Origin: Chaunax sp. Z400
Taxonomy: Eukaryota > Chordata > Actinopteri > Lophiiformes > Chaunacidae
Assembly: GCA_037577475.1 (NCBI GenBank)
Contig: CM075192.1
Coordinates: 7,266,408 to 7,330,407 of the forward strand
Length of the DNA stretch: 64,000 nt
Direction: 5' to 3'
The translations under genes and the position numbers were made by a program. The notes beneath the pieces are model-generated. The model did no database searches. It was not told where the DNA came from and saw only the letters and a program-made list of their open reading frames with translations. This document shows positions 21,636 through 35,474 of the stretch, in pieces; the stretch's first letter is position 1, and every line of letters starts with the position of its first letter.

Positions 21636-23139
21636 TTTTTAACTGGAACTCCTTCTGCAATGGTGCTTCATGCTCTGAAACAGGAAATAAGAGCTTCATT
21701 TTTATTGAACTTTTCTTCTCAACTCACTTAACCAATATACTGATATCTGTTCATCTACATTACCTTCTGACAACCTGTGCAGTTGGTCACATATTGATAT
21801 CCCTAATCTGTCACATTGCCTGAGAGCCATTTGTTCATGAGCGCTCAGGTCAGACCAGAGATGAGCTGAAGAGATAGGATGTGTCTTTATATTGTACATC
21901 TGTCAGACTAGTAGTCAGAACCAACGTGCACAGACATTTTGGGGGGCAGGGGCTCAAGTGACAAAAAGGGCAATTCTCCTGTATTATTTATAAAAAGTTT
22001 TCAAACAAAAAGTTTAATATAGAAGCACCTTTCTGACTTACTAACCAAATTATTTTAATACCCTCACACTCACGCAATATTTTAATATTCAACGGATTTC
22101 TGCAAAAGAATCAGTTCACACAGAGACAATGGTCTTCTTTAGTATTCACTAGCTTTATAACAAGAGCAGGCAACAAAAACAACAAATTAACACTTTAAAA
22201 TCAACAAAAATCTTTCCTCTCACCTACAATTCCCTCCTTTCACATTTGAGGGAGGGCTGTCTGTATCATGTATTGATAAAGATCTACCAGCATACAACAA
22301 AGTAGTAGAATGAATAATTATTAGATGAGGAGCCTACAATCAAAATGATGCAGTTACTGTTTAAGGCAGGACACTACAGGCAAAAGCAGTGTTTTTCCAT
22401 ATACTGGTCAATTTCCAGATTTTCCACTATTTTGCTTCCATGTCTTCTTTCACTATAATGGAGAGAAAATTTCCAAAATACAAATTTAGATGATGTTTGT
22501 TTTACTACCCTCTGTCTGTTTGCATCTGTACAAGCTGGTCTGCATATTTAAACAGAATATTTCAGGGATAAATGCTGTCTTGATGTCAGTAATTAACTTG
22601 GGAAGTTCTGTGGTGATGTTTTAGTTTAGATTTAATCCTATTCATCTGCAGTTCCTTCCCAAATGTATGCATATTAGCGCATTTCAATTAGTCAACGCCT
22701 AATTTGCATATCAATGTGGCGAATTTTATAACAATATTATATACAAATTTTCCTGTATTACTTTCATTTGTAAATCTCCCCTTAAGTACAGTAAATTAGC
22801 CTGTATGCTCCTGATAAACTGCCTAAGCTAAACCTTAGCTAACTTATTACATTAGCTAGTTGCTCGTGCATGTAAGTTAGCAAGACACAAGTTAACTCTA
22901 TTTGTTTCTGTCTTTTGGCTAATTAGCTGTAAACTTGAGGCACTGCTAGCTTAAAACCAGCACAACTGGGACAGGCGCTGAGAGCTGGGAGGTGCTGCCT
23001 GCCTGTCTGAGTGGCTGCAGAGAACAGCTGACTGTGTTTCTCACCGCTGTGAGGGAGACGTGGAGGGAGGGAGGGGAGAGAGGGCATCGGACTCCACAAA
23101 GTCTAATCTCCCGACCTGATATTTTGAAAAAGCGCACTT

Positions 23140-23250
23140 TCTCGCGAGGTGTGTGCACGTGCCTGGTTCAACGTGATCAGCTGTCACGGCAACTTGGGTC
23201 ATGACGTCATAGAAGCTTTCTTCAGGAACGCGATTTTCTCTCCTTTATAA
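23140..23250 (+). promoter_or_regulatory. Core promoter of array gene 4
   Basis: TCTCGCGAG, CACGTG, ATGACGTCAT (23201-23210) and TTTATAA (23244-23250). Confidence 0.7.
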
Positions 23251-23322
23251 CTCCGTCCTCCGGTAGAAAAGTCCACTCAGCATCTCGGTTAATTTTACTC
23301 TCAGTTCAGTCCCTGAAACCAA

Positions 23323-25448
23323 ATGGACTCAGTGTCAGAACAACCAGACAGACTGACTTTCATTCAGCTCCAGCTGGCCGAGCTGGCCAGAGAGACTGGT
23401 AACACACTCCAGAATGGTCAGGCCAGCTTGGAGTATTTCTTGCACCTGCAGGATAAATTGGAGAAGATTCTCCATGAGGTAAATGTCTTTTTAAAAAATC
23501 CCCACACAAATCACCCGGAAACCCAAAAGAACCGTTACTTGGATTAGGCAGAAATTTGAACACATTTAATTTGCTTTTGAGATCTTATGAACAATGTCCA
23601 ATGATGATGACTTAGCTTACCTAATAACAACACATTTGGATCTTGTCATTGTAACTTTTTAAACAAACCCGCTCTCAAACCATTTTCAGTATATTCACAA
23701 ACATGTAGTTATTAGCCACACAAGCCAATAAAAAGTGACAAAAAGAGGTCTCCACTGACTGAAATAAATATTGGCTTAATAAAGCTGAGGTCTGGGTCTA
23801 GGTTGGGTCTGTCTGAGTAGATTATTTTTACTACCAAGAAGTATAGATAGGTGTAACAGGCCTAATGCCCTTCAATATATTAGGATTCAAAAGCAGCATA
23901 TTATGTTTTTCAAACATACTATAATTGATTTTATTTGTATTTGTGACTTCTGCTGTGTTGCCTTCCGCTTCAAGGAGGTGTGTTTTTTAAAAATCCAACT
24001 CCTCAACCTGCACTGCTGTTTGGTGTTGTCTAAATCTGTTTTGCACTATTACATGTATATCTATTGAAAATGATTCAAATAGATGTGAATTCCTAGTAAA
24101 ATCACTACACAGCCGGATAATCATCAACCTAATGTGTACCTTTTACCCATGTCACCTCAAATTCTAGGTGTACAACTGCCCAGAGCACATGGACTCAAAC
24201 AACCTCCTGAATGAGGAGGTCCCTCAGCCGGAGAATGATAAGGTCCCTCAGTGGGAGAGTGAGGAGTTCCCTCAGTGGGAGAATGAGGAGTTCCCTCAGT
24301 GGGAGAATGAGGAGGTCCCTCAGTGGGAGAGTGAGGAGGTCCCTCAGTGGGAGAATGAGGAGGTCCCTCGGCCAGAGAGTGAGGAGGTCCCTCAGTTGGA
24401 GAGTGAGGAGGTCCCTCAGTCAGAGAGTGAGGAGGTCCATCTGTCGGAGAATGAGGAGGTCCTTCAGTCGGAGAATGAGGAGGTCCCTCAGCCAGAGAGT
24501 GAGGAGGTCACTCAGCCGCAGAAGGAGGAGGAGGTCCCTCAGCCGGAGAGTGAGGAGCTCCCTCAGTCGGAGAGTGAGGAGGTCCCTCAGTCGGAGAATG
24601 CGGAGGTCCCTCAGGTTGAGAGCGAGGAGGTCCCTCAGGTTGAGAGTGAGGAGGTCCCTCAGTCGGAGAATGAGGAGGTCCCTCAGGTTGAGAGTGAGGA
24701 GGTCCCTCAGTCAGAGAATGAGGAGGTCCCTCAGGTTGAGAGTGAGGAGGTCCCTCAGTCGGAGAGTGAGGAGGTCCCTCAGCCGGAGCGTGAGGCGGTC
24801 ACTCAGCCGTTGAAGGAGGAGGTGGTCCCTCAGCTGGAGAATGAGGAGGTCACCCAGCCGGAGAGTGAGGAGAACACTGGTAAGTCCATCACAGACACAC
24901 AGACAAACCCAGACTCATGTCTGGCAGGAGAACAGAACACTTACTACTTTGGTAACAAGCTGTTAGGGTGTCTTTCATTTAAATATCATTTCATATTTAA
25001 GCACTTTGATTCCTCATCATCTTAGTGCTCATTAACTGACTCTAAATGTGTTTTTGCTTGGTGGGAATTTAATTTAAGGTTAATATAATGTCAGCATTTT
25101 TTCTTGACCTGATGCATAATGATTGTTCCTGTGTTCCCTACAGCCCAGTCCAATTCGCCCGATATGGTGCCTCCTCAGAACAGGACCCTGTCGGCCATAA
25201 GTGGCTTTTTTAGGAAGGCTCGTTGTATGCAGACTCCGTCGGTCAGACGTCCCTCTGTTCTGGTGGCTCTTCAGAACAGGATTCTGTCGGCCATAACTGG
25301 CCTTTTTAGGAAGGCTTATTGTATGCAGACTCTGCCGGCCTCAGCTGTTTCGATGGCTGATATGATTAGGACTTCGCTGGTCATATCTCCATCTGTTATG
25401 ACGGCTCCTCTGAGGACTCCATCTTCAAGCTGCAGTCAGCCTCTCTAA
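23323..25448 (+). CDS. Unrecognised acidic octapeptide-repeat protein, array copy 4 (shortest)
   Basis: Exons 23323-23478, 24168-24879 and 25144-25448 encode 390 aa. Exon 2 is 48 bp shorter than in copies 1-3, an exact loss of two octapeptide modules after ENAEVPQVESEEVPQ. Residue 4 is Val (MDSVSEQ), shared only with copy 6; the others have Leu. It carries the PQLESEE module, shared with copies 5 and 6 only. All splice junctions are intact. Function unknown. Confidence 0.8.
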
Positions 25449-26052
25449 GTGGAGGAGGAGCAGAGGGAAGAGCGGGAATAAGGACATAGTTGGCCTTCAT
25501 GATGAAGAAGTCAAAGAGTTAAAAGGAGAAAGAAGAGAAGGAATGAACTAAACCTTCCCTGAAACAGCAGAAGTCCTCTTCAAACATCTGTGTGTCCTCA
25601 GAGCTCTGTAAATACTGAACAAAAACTATAAAGCATTCCAAATAATACCAGTATTTTTCTGTTTTGTTTTTAACAGTTTAGAATGGAAGCAGGAAACATT
25701 CAGCCTTTTTTACATTCACCATTTTAAAGCTTTAACATCGATTTTAAAGTGACCCTTTTAAGTTGCTTAGGAAATGTATGATTTATGGAGAACTGTACAA
25801 GCCATGTATTTAAGTTTGAAATAAGTTTTATTTTGTACATATAGTAGTATTTGTTAAGCCCTCTACAAACACATATCATTTAAATACAGACTTCATTCTT
25901 AAAAGTCACCCACTAAAATCAGCCACTTTGAAGTCATTAACATGATGTATGAGCAGCACAAATGAAATGCATAATGGTTTTGATCAGGAATTCATAGTTG
26001 TAACTTAGTATAAGTTGTGCAATATGGAGAGATTTTTGGTTGTTGTTCATTA

Positions 26053-26070
26053 TAACCCTAACCCTAACCC
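26053..26070 (+). repeat. Interstitial telomere-like tract (TAACCC)x3, unit 4
   Basis: Same 18-bp tract, 168 bp before the unit 4/5 junction. Confidence 0.9.
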
Positions 26071-27574
26071 TTTTTAACTGGAACTCCTTCTGCAATGGTG
26101 CTTCATGCTCTGAAACAGGAAATAAGAGCTTCATTTTTATTGAACTTTTCTTCTCAACTCACTTAACCAATATACTGATATCTGTTCATCTACATTACCT
26201 TCTGACAACCTGTGCAGTTGGTCACATATTGATATCCCTAATCTGTCACATTGCCTGAGAGCCATTTGTTCATGAGCGCTCAGGTCAGACCAGAGATGAG
26301 CTGAAGAGATAGGATGTGTCTTTATATTGTACATCTGTCAGACTAGTAGTCAGAACCAACGTGCACAGACATTTTGGGGGGGCAGGGGCTCAAGTGACAA
26401 AAAGGGCAATTCTCCTGTATTATTTATAAAAAGTTTTAAAACAAAAAGTTTAATATAGAAGCACCTTTCTGACTTACTAACCAAATTATTTTAATACCCT
26501 CACACTCACGCAATATTTTAATATTCAACGGATTTCTGCAAAAGAATCAGTTCACACAGAGACAATGGCCTCTTTAGTATTCACTAGCTTTATAACAAGA
26601 GCAGGCAACAAAAACAACAAATTAACACTTTAAAATCAACAAAAATCTTTCCTCTCACCTACAATTCCCTCCTTTCACATTTGAGGGAGGGCTGTCTGTA
26701 TCATGTATTGATAAAGATCTACCAGCATACAACAAAGTAGTAGAATGAATAATTATTAGATGAGGAGCCTACAATCAAAATGATGCAGTTACTGTTTAAG
26801 GCAGGACACTACAGGCAAAAGCAGTGTTTTTCCATATACTGGTCAATTTCCAGATTTTCCACTATTTTGCTTCCATGTCTTCTTTCACTATAATGGAGAG
26901 AAAATTTCCAAAATACAAATTTAGATGATGTTTGTTTTACTACCCTCTGTCTGTTTGCATCTGTACAAGCTGGTCTGCATATTTAAACAGAACATTTCAG
27001 GGATAAATGCTGTCTTGATGTCAGTAATTAACTTGGGAAGTTCTGTGGTGATGTTTTAGTTTAGATTTAATCCTATTCACCTGCAGTTCCTTCCCAAATG
27101 TATGCATATTAGCGCATTTCAATTAGTCAACGCCTAATTTGCATATCAATGTGGCGAATTTTATAACAATATTATATACAAATTTTCCTGTATTACTTTC
27201 ATTTGTAAATCTCCCCTTAAGTACAGTAAATTAGCCTGTATGCTCATGATAAACTGCCTAAGCTAAACCTTAGCTAACTTATTACATTAGCTAGTTGCTC
27301 GTGCATGTAAGTTAGCAAGACACAAGTTAACTCTATTTGTTTCTGTCTTTTGGCTAATTAGCTGTAAACTTGAGGCACTGCTAGCTTAAAACCAGCACAA
27401 CTGGGACAGGCGCTGAGAGCTGGGAGGTGCTGCCTGCCTGTCTGAGTGGCTGCAGAGAACAGCTGACTGTGTTTCTCACCGCTGTGAGGGAGACGTGGAG
27501 GGAGGGAGGGGAGAGAGGGCATCGGACTCCACAAAGTCTAATCTCCCGACCTGATATTTTGAAAAAGCGCACTT

Positions 27575-27685
27575 TCTCGCGAGGTGTGTGCACGTGCCTG
27601 GTTCAACGTGATCAGCTGTCACGGCAACTTGGGTCATGACGTCATAGAAGCTTTCTTCAGGAACGCGATTTTCTCTCCTTTATAA
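27575..27685 (+). promoter_or_regulatory. Core promoter of array gene 5
   Basis: TCTCGCGAG, CACGTG, ATGACGTCAT (27636-27645) and TTTATAA (27679-27685). Confidence 0.7.
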
Positions 27686-27757
27686 CTCCGTCCTCCGGTA
27701 GAAAAGTCCACTCAGCATCTCGGTTAATTTTACTCTCAGTTCAGTCCCTGAAACCAA

Positions 27758-30126
27758 ATGGACTCATTGTCAGAACAACCAGACAGACTGACTTTCATTC
27801 AGCTCCAGCTGGCCGAGCTGGCCAGAGAGACTGGTAACACACTCCAGAATGGTCAGGCCAGCTTGGAGTATTTCTTGCACCTGCAGGATAAATTGGAGAA
27901 GATTCTCCATGAGGTAAATGTCTTTTTAAAAAATCCCCACACAAATCACCCGGAAACCCAAAAGAACCGTTACTTGGATTAGGCAGAAATTTGAACACAT
28001 TTAATTTGCTTTTGAGATCTTATGAACAATGTCCAATGATGATGACTTAGCTTACCTAATAACAACACATTTGGATCTTGTCATTGTAACTTTTTAAACA
28101 AACCCGCTCTCAAACCATTTTCAGTATATTCACAAACATGTAGTTATTAGCCACACAAGCCAATAAAAAGTGACAAAAAGAGGTCTCCACTGACTGAAAT
28201 AAATATTGGCTTAATAAAGCTGAGGTCTGGGTCTAGGTTGGGTCTGTCTGAGTAGATTATTTTTACTACCAAGAAGTATAGATAGGTGTAACAGGCCTAA
28301 TGCCCTTCAATATATTAGGATTCAAAAGCAGCATATTATGTTTTTCAAACATACTATAATTGATTTTATTTGTATTTGTGACTTCTGCTGTGTTGCCTTC
28401 CGCTTCAAGGAGGTGTGTTTTTTAAAAATCCAACTCCTCAACCTGCACTGCTGTTTGGTGTTGTCTAAATCTGTTTTGCACTATTACATGTATATCTATT
28501 GAAAATGATTCAAATAGATGTGAATTCCTAGTAAAATCACTACACAGCCGGATAATCATCAACCTAATGTGTACCTTTTACCCATGTCACCTCAAATTCT
28601 AGGTGTACAACTGCCCAGAGCACATGGACTCAAACAACCTCCTGAATGAGGAGGTCCCTCAGCCGGAGAATGATAAGGTCCCTCAGTGGGAGAGTGAGGA
28701 GTTCCCTCAGTGGGAGAATGAGGAGTTCCCTCAGTGGGAGAATGAGGAGGTCCCTCAGTGGGAGAGTGAGGAGGTCCCTCAGTGGGAGAATGAGGAGGTC
28801 CCTCGGCCAGAGAGTGAGGAGGTCCCTCAGTTGGAGAGTGAGGAGGTCCCTCAGTCGGAGAGTGAGGAGGTCCATCTGTCGGAGAATGAGGAGGTCCTTC
28901 AGTCGGAGAATGAGGAGGTCCCTCAGCCAGAGAGTGAGGAGGTCACTCAGCCGCAGAAGGAGGAGGAGGTCCCTCAGCCGGAGAGTGAGGAGCTCCCTCA
29001 GTCGGAGAGTGAGGAGGTCCCTCAGTCGGAGAATGCGGAGGTCCCTCAGGTTGAGAGCGAGGAGGTCCCTCAGTCAGAGAGTGAGGAGGTCCCTCAGTCG
29101 AAGAATGAGGAGGTCCATCTGTCGGAGAATGAGGAGGTCCTTCAGTCGGAGAATGAGGAGGTCCCTCAGCCAGAGAGTGAGGAGGTCACTCAGCCGCAGA
29201 AGGAGGAGGAGGTCCCTCAGCCGGAGAATGCGGAGGTCCCTCAGGTTGAGAGCGAGGAGGTCCCTCAGTCAGAGAGTGAGGAGGTCCCTCAGTCGAAGAA
29301 TGAGGAGGTCCCTCAGGTTGAGAGTGAGGAGGTCCCTCAGTCGGAGAATGAGGAGGTCCCTCAGGTTGAGAGTGAGGAGGTCCCTCAGTCGGAGAATGAG
29401 GAGGTCCCTCAGGTTGAGAGTGAGGAGGTCCCTCAGTCGGAGAGTGAGGAGGTCCCTCAGCCGGAGAGTGAGGCGGTCACTCAGCCGTTGAAGGAGGAGG
29501 TGGTCCCTCAGCTGGAGAATGAGGAGGTCACCCAGCCGGAGAGTGAGGAGAACACTGGTAAGTCCATCACAGACACACAGACAAACCCAGACTCATGTCT
29601 GGCAGGAGAACAGAACACTTACTACTTTGGTAACAAGCTGTTAGGGTGTCTTTCATTTAAATATCATTTCATATTTAAGCACTTTGATTCCTCATCATCT
29701 TAGTGCTCATTAACTGACTCTAAATGTGTTTTTGCTTGGTGGGAATTTAATTTAAGGTTAATATAATGTCAGCATTTTTTCTTGACCTGATGCATAATGA
29801 TTGTTCCTGTGTTCCCTACAGCCCAGTCCAATTCGCCCGATATGGTGCCTCCTCAGAACAGGACCCTGTCGGCCATAAGTGGCTTTTTTAGGAAGGCTCG
29901 TTGTATGCAGACTCCGTCGGTCAGACGTCCCTCTGTTCTGGTGGCTCTTCAGAACAGGATTCTGTCGGCCATAACTGGCCTTTTTAGGAAGGCTTATTGT
30001 ATGCAGACTCTGCCGGCCTCAGCTGTTTCGATGGCTGATATGATTAGGACTTCGCTGGTCATATCTCCATCTGTTATGACGGCTCCTCTGAGGACTCCAT
30101 CTTCAAGCTGCAGTCAGCCTCTCTAA
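27758..30126 (+). CDS. Unrecognised acidic octapeptide-repeat protein, array copy 5
   Basis: Exons 27758-27913, 28603-29557 and 29822-30126 encode 471 aa. Exon 2 is 195 bp longer than in copies 1-3 because a block running from EEVHLSENEEVLQ through the nine-residue KEEEVPQP module occurs twice. The extra Glu in that module explains why the gain is 65 aa and not a multiple of eight. Relative to copy 6, the second block lacks 16 aa. One late module reads PESEAVTQ where the others have PEREAVTQ. Frame is kept throughout. Function unknown. Confidence 0.8.
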
Positions 30127-30730
30127 GTGGAGGAGGAGCAGAGGGAAGAGCGGGAATAAGGACATAGTTGGCCTTCATGATGAAGAAGTCAAAGAGTTAA
30201 AAGGAGAAAGAAGAGAAGGAATGAACTAAACCTTCCCTGAAACAGCAGAAGTCCTCTTCAAACATCTGTGTGTCCTCAGAGCTCTGTAAATACTGAACAA
30301 AAACTATAAAGCATTCCAAATAATACCAGTATTTTTCTGTTTTGTTTTTAACAGTTTAGAATGGAAGCAGGAAACATTCAGCCTTTTTTACATTCACCAT
30401 TTTAAAGCTTTAACATCGATTTTAAAGTGACCCTTTTAAGTTGCTTAGGAAATGTATGATTTATGGAGAACTGTACAAGCCATGTATTTAAGTTTGAAAT
30501 AAGTTTTATTTTGTACATATAGTAGTATTTGTTAAGCCCTCTACAAACACATATCATTTAAATACAGACTTCATTCTTAAAAGTCACCCACTAAAATCAG
30601 CCACTTTGAAGTCATTAACATGATGTATGAGCAGCACAAATGAAATGCATAATGGTTTTGATCAGGAATTCATAGTTGTAACTTAGTATAAGTTGTGCAA
30701 TATGGAGAGATTTTTGGTTGTTGTTCATTA

Positions 30731-30748
30731 TAACCCTAACCCTAACCC
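30731..30748 (+). repeat. Interstitial telomere-like tract (TAACCC)x3, unit 5
   Basis: Same 18-bp tract, 168 bp before the unit 5/6 junction. Confidence 0.9.
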
Positions 30749-32252
30749 TTTTTAACTGGAACTCCTTCTGCAATGGTGCTTCATGCTCTGAAACAGGAAA
30801 TAAGAGCTTCATTTTTATTGAACTTTTCTTCTCAACTCACTTAACCAATATACTGATATCTGTTCATCTACATTACCTTCTGACAACCTGTGCAGTTGGT
30901 CACATATTGATATCCCTAATCTGTCACATTGCCTGAGAGCCATTTGTTCATGAGCGCTCAGGTCAGACCAGAGATGAGCTGAAGAGATAGGATGTGTCTT
31001 TATATTGTACATCTGTCAGACTAGTAGTCAGAACCAACGTGCACAGACATTTTGGGGGGGCAGGGGCTCAAGTGACAAAAAGGGCAATTCTCCTGTATCA
31101 TTTATAAAAAGTTTTCAAACAAAAAGTTTAATATAGAAGCACCTTTCTGACTTACTAACCAAATTATTTTAATACCCTCACACTCACGCAATATTTTAAT
31201 ATTCAACGGATTTCTGCAAAAGAATCAGTTCACACAGAGACAATGGCCTCTTTAGTATTCACTAGCTTTATAACAAGAGCAGGCAACAAAAACAACAAAT
31301 TAACACTTTAAAATCAACAAAAATCTTTCCTCTCACCTACAATTCCCTCCTTTCACATTTGAGGGAGGGCTGTCTGTATCATGTATTGATAAAGATCTAC
31401 CAGCATACAACAAAGTAGTAGAATGAATAATTATTAGATGAGGAGCCTACAATCAAAATGATGCAGTTACTGTTTAAGGCAGGACACTACAGGCAAAAGC
31501 AGTGTTTTTCCATATACTGGTCAATTTCCAGATTTTCCACTATTTTGCTTCCATGTCTTCTTTCACTATAATGGAGAGAAAATTTCCAAAATACAAATTT
31601 AGATGATGTTTGTTTTACTACCCTCTGTCTGTTTGCATCTGTACAAGCTGGTCTGCATATTTAAACAGAACATTTCAGGGATAAATGCTGTCTTGATGTC
31701 AGTAATTAACTTGGGAAGTTCTGTGGTGATGTTTTAGTTTAGATTTAATCCTATTCACCTGCAGTTCCTTCCCAAATGTATGCATATTAGCGCATTTCAA
31801 TTAGTCAACGCCTAATTTGCATATCAATGTGGCGAATTTTATAACAATATTATATACAAATTTTCCTGTATTACTTTCATTTGTAAATCTCCCCTTAAGT
31901 ACAGTAAATTAGCCTGTATGCTCCTGATAAACTGCCTTAGCTAAACCTTAGCTAACTTATTACATTAGCTAGTTGCTCGTGCATGTAAGTTAGCAAGACA
32001 CAAGTTAACTCTATTTGTTTCTGTCTTTTGGCTAATTAGCTGTAAACTTGAGGCACTGCTAGCTTAAAACCAGCACAACTGGGACAGGCGCTGAGAGCTG
32101 GGAGGTGCTGCCTGCCTGTCTGAGTGGCTGCAGAGAACAGCTGACTGTGTTTCTCACCGCTGTGAGGGAGACGTGGAGGGAGGGAGGGGAGAGAGGGCAT
32201 CGGACTCCACAAAGTCTAATCTCCCGACCTGATATTTTGAAAAAGCGCACTT

Positions 32253-32363
32253 TCTCGCGAGGTGTGTGCACGTGCCTGGTTCAACGTGATCAGCTGTCAC
32301 GGCAACTTGGGTCATGACGTCATAGAAGCTTTCTTCAGGAACGCGATTTTCTCTCCTTTATAA
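32253..32363 (+). promoter_or_regulatory. Core promoter of array gene 6
   Basis: TCTCGCGAG, CACGTG, ATGACGTCAT (32314-32323) and TTTATAA (32357-32363). Confidence 0.7.
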
Positions 32364-32435
32364 CTCCGTCCTCCGGTAGAAAAGTCCACTCAGCATCTCG
32401 GTTAATTTTACTCTCAGTTCAGTCCCTGAAACCAA

Positions 32436-34852
32436 ATGGACTCAGTGTCAGAACAACCAGACAGACTGACTTTCATTCAGCTCCAGCTGGCCGAGCTGGC
32501 CAGAGAGACTGGTAACACACTCCAGAATGGTCAGGCCAGCTTGGAGTATTTCTTGCACCTGCAGGATAAATTGGAGAAGATTCTCCATGAGGTAAATGTC
32601 TTTTTAAAAAATCCCCACACAAATCACCCGGAAACCCAAAAGAACCGTTACTTGGATTAGGCAGAAATTTGAACACATTTAATTTGCTTTTGAGATCTTA
32701 TGAACAATGTCCAATGATGATGACTTAGCTTACCTAATAACAACACATTTGGATCTTGTCATTGTAACTTTTTAAACAAACCCGCTCTCAAACCATTTTC
32801 AGTATATTCACAAACATGTAGTTATTAGCCACACAAGCCAATAAAAAGTGACAAAAAGAGGTCTCCATTGACTGAAATAAATATTGGCTTAATAAAGCTG
32901 AGGTCTGGGTCTAGGTTGGGTCTGTCTGAGTAGATTATTTTTACTACCAAGAAGTATAGATAGGTGTAACAGGCCTAATGCCCTTCAATATATTAGGATT
33001 CAAAAGCAGCATATTATGTTTTTCAAACATACTATAATTGATTTTATTTGTATTTGTGACTTCTGCTGTGTTGCCTTCCGCTTCAAGGAGGTGTGTTTTT
33101 AAAAAATCCAACTCCTCAACCTGCACTGCTGTTTGGTGTTGTCTAAATCTGTTTTGCACTATTACATGTATATCTATTGAAAATGATTCAAATAGATGTG
33201 AATTCCTAGTAAAATCACTACACAGCCGGATAATCATCAACCTAATGTGTACCTTTTACCCATGTCACCTCAAATTCTAGGTGTACAACTGCCCAGAGCA
33301 CATGGACTCAAACAACCTCCTGAATGAGGAGGTCCCTCAGCCGGAGAATGATAAGGTCCCTCAGTGGGAGAGTGAGGAGTTCCCTCAGTGGGAGAATGAG
33401 GAGTTCCCTCAGTGGGAGAATGAGGAGGTCCCTCAGTGGGAGAGTGAGGAGGTCCCTCAGTGGGAGAATGAGGAGGTCCCTCGGCCAGAGAGTGAGGAGG
33501 TCCCTCAGTTGGAGAGTGAGGAGGTCCCTCAGTCGGAGAGTGAGGAGGTCCATCTGTCGGAGAATGAGGAGGTCCTTCAGTCGGAGAATGAGGAGGTCCC
33601 TCAGCCAGAGAGTGAGGAGGTCACTCAGCCGCAGAAGGAGGAGGAGGTCCCTCAGCCGGAGAGTGAGGAGCTCCCTCAGTCGGAGAGTGAGGAGGTCCCT
33701 CAGTCGGAGAATGCGGAGGTCCCTCAGGTTGAGAGCGAGGAGGTCCCTCAGTCAGAGAGTGAGGAGGTCCCTCAGTCGGAGAGTGAGGAGGTCCATCTGT
33801 CGGAGAATGAGGAGGTCCTTCAGTCGGAGAATGAGGAGGTCCCTCAGCCAGAGAGTGAGGAGGTCACTCAGCCGCAGAAGGAGGAGGAGGTCCCTCAGCC
33901 GGAGAGTGAGGAGCTCCCTCAGTCGGAGAGTGAGGAGGTCCCTCAGTCGGAGAATGCGGAGGTCCCTCAGGTTGAGAGCGAGGAGGTCCCTCAGTCAGAG
34001 AGTGAGGAGGTCCCTCAGTCGAAGAATGAGGAGGTCCCTCAGGTTGAGAGTGAGGAGGTCCCTCAGTCGGAGAATGAGGAGGTCCCTCAGGTTGAGAGTG
34101 AGGAGGTCCCTCAGTCGGAGAATGAGGAGGTCCCTCAGGTTGAGAGTGAGGAGGTCCCTCAGTCGGAGAGTGAGGAGGTCCCTCAGCCGGAGCGTGAGGC
34201 GGTCACTCAGCCGTTGAAGGAGGAGGTGGTCCCTCAGCTGGAGAATGAGGAGGTCACCCAGCCGGAGAGTGAGGAGAACACTGGTAAGTCCATCACAGAC
34301 ACACAGACAAACCCAGACTCATGTCTGGCAGGAGAACAGAACACTTACTACTTTGGTAACAAGCTGTTAGGGTGTCTTTCATTTAAATATCATTTCATAT
34401 TTAAGCACTTTGATTCCTCATCATCTTAGTGCTCATTAACTGACTCTAAATGTGTTTTTGCTTGGTGGGAATTTAATTTAAGGTTAATATAATGTCAGCA
34501 TTTTTTCTTGACCTGATGCATAATGATTGTTCCTGTGTTCCCTACAGCCCAGTCCAATTCGCCCGATATGGTGCCTCCTCAGAACAGGACCCTGTCGGCC
34601 ATAAGTGGCTTTTTTAGGAAGGCTCGTTGTATGCAGACTCCGTCGGTCAGACGTCCCTCTGTTCTGGTGGCTCTTCAGAACAGGATTCTGTCAGCCATAA
34701 CTGGCCTTTTTAGGAAGGCTTATTGTATGCAGACTCTGCCGGCCTCAGCTGTTTCGATGGCTGATATGATTAGGACTTCGCTGGTCATATCTCCATCTGT
34801 TATGACGGCTCCTCTGAGGACTCCATCTTCAAGCTGCAGTCAGCCTCTCTAA
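32436..34852 (+). CDS. Unrecognised acidic octapeptide-repeat protein, array copy 6 (longest)
   Basis: Exons 32436-32591, 33281-34283 and 34548-34852 encode 487 aa. Exon 2 is 243 bp longer than in copies 1-3. The block from EEVHLSENEEVLQ to EEVPQSESEEVPQ is present twice in full. Residue 4 is Val, as in copy 4, and the 3' UTR has the T shared only with copy 2. An intron-1 T-tract reads GTTTTTAAAAAA where the other copies have GTTTTTTAAAAA. Exon 3 has a silent TCA for TCG (Ser). Frame, splice sites and promoter are intact. Function unknown. Confidence 0.8.
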
Positions 34853-35456
34853 GTGGAGGAGGAGCAGAGGGAAGAGCGGGAATAAGGACATAGTTGGCCT
34901 TCTTGATGAAGAAGTCAAAGAGTTAAAAGGAGAAAGAAGAGAAGGAATGAACTAAACCTTCCCTGAAACAGCAGAAGTCCTCTTCAAACATCTGTGTGTC
35001 CTCAGAGCTCTGTAAATACTGAACAAAAACTATAAAGCATTCCAAATAATACCAGTATTTTTCTGTTTTGTTTTTAACAGTTTAGAATGGAAGCAGGAAA
35101 CATTCAGCCTTTTTTACATTCACCATTTTAAAGCTTTAACATCGATTTTAAAGTGACCCTTTTAAGTTGCTTAGGAAATGTATGATTTATGGAGAACTGT
35201 ACAAGCCATGTATTTAAGTTTGAAATAAGTTTTATTTTGTACATATAGTAGTATTTGTTAAGCCCTCTACAAACACATATCATTTAAATACAGACTTCAT
35301 TCTTAAAAGTCACCCACTAAAATCAGCCACTTTGAAGTCATTAACATGATGTATGAGCAGCACAAATGAAATGCATAATGGTTTTGATCAGGAATTCATA
35401 GTTGTAACTTAGTATAAGTTGTGCAATATGGAGAGATTTTTGGTTGTTGTTCATTA

Positions 35457-35474
35457 TAACCCTAACCCTAACCC
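35457..35474 (+). repeat. Interstitial telomere-like tract (TAACCC)x3, unit 6
   Basis: Last copy of the 18-bp tract. It lies 168 bp before the end of homology at 35624. Confidence 0.9.
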
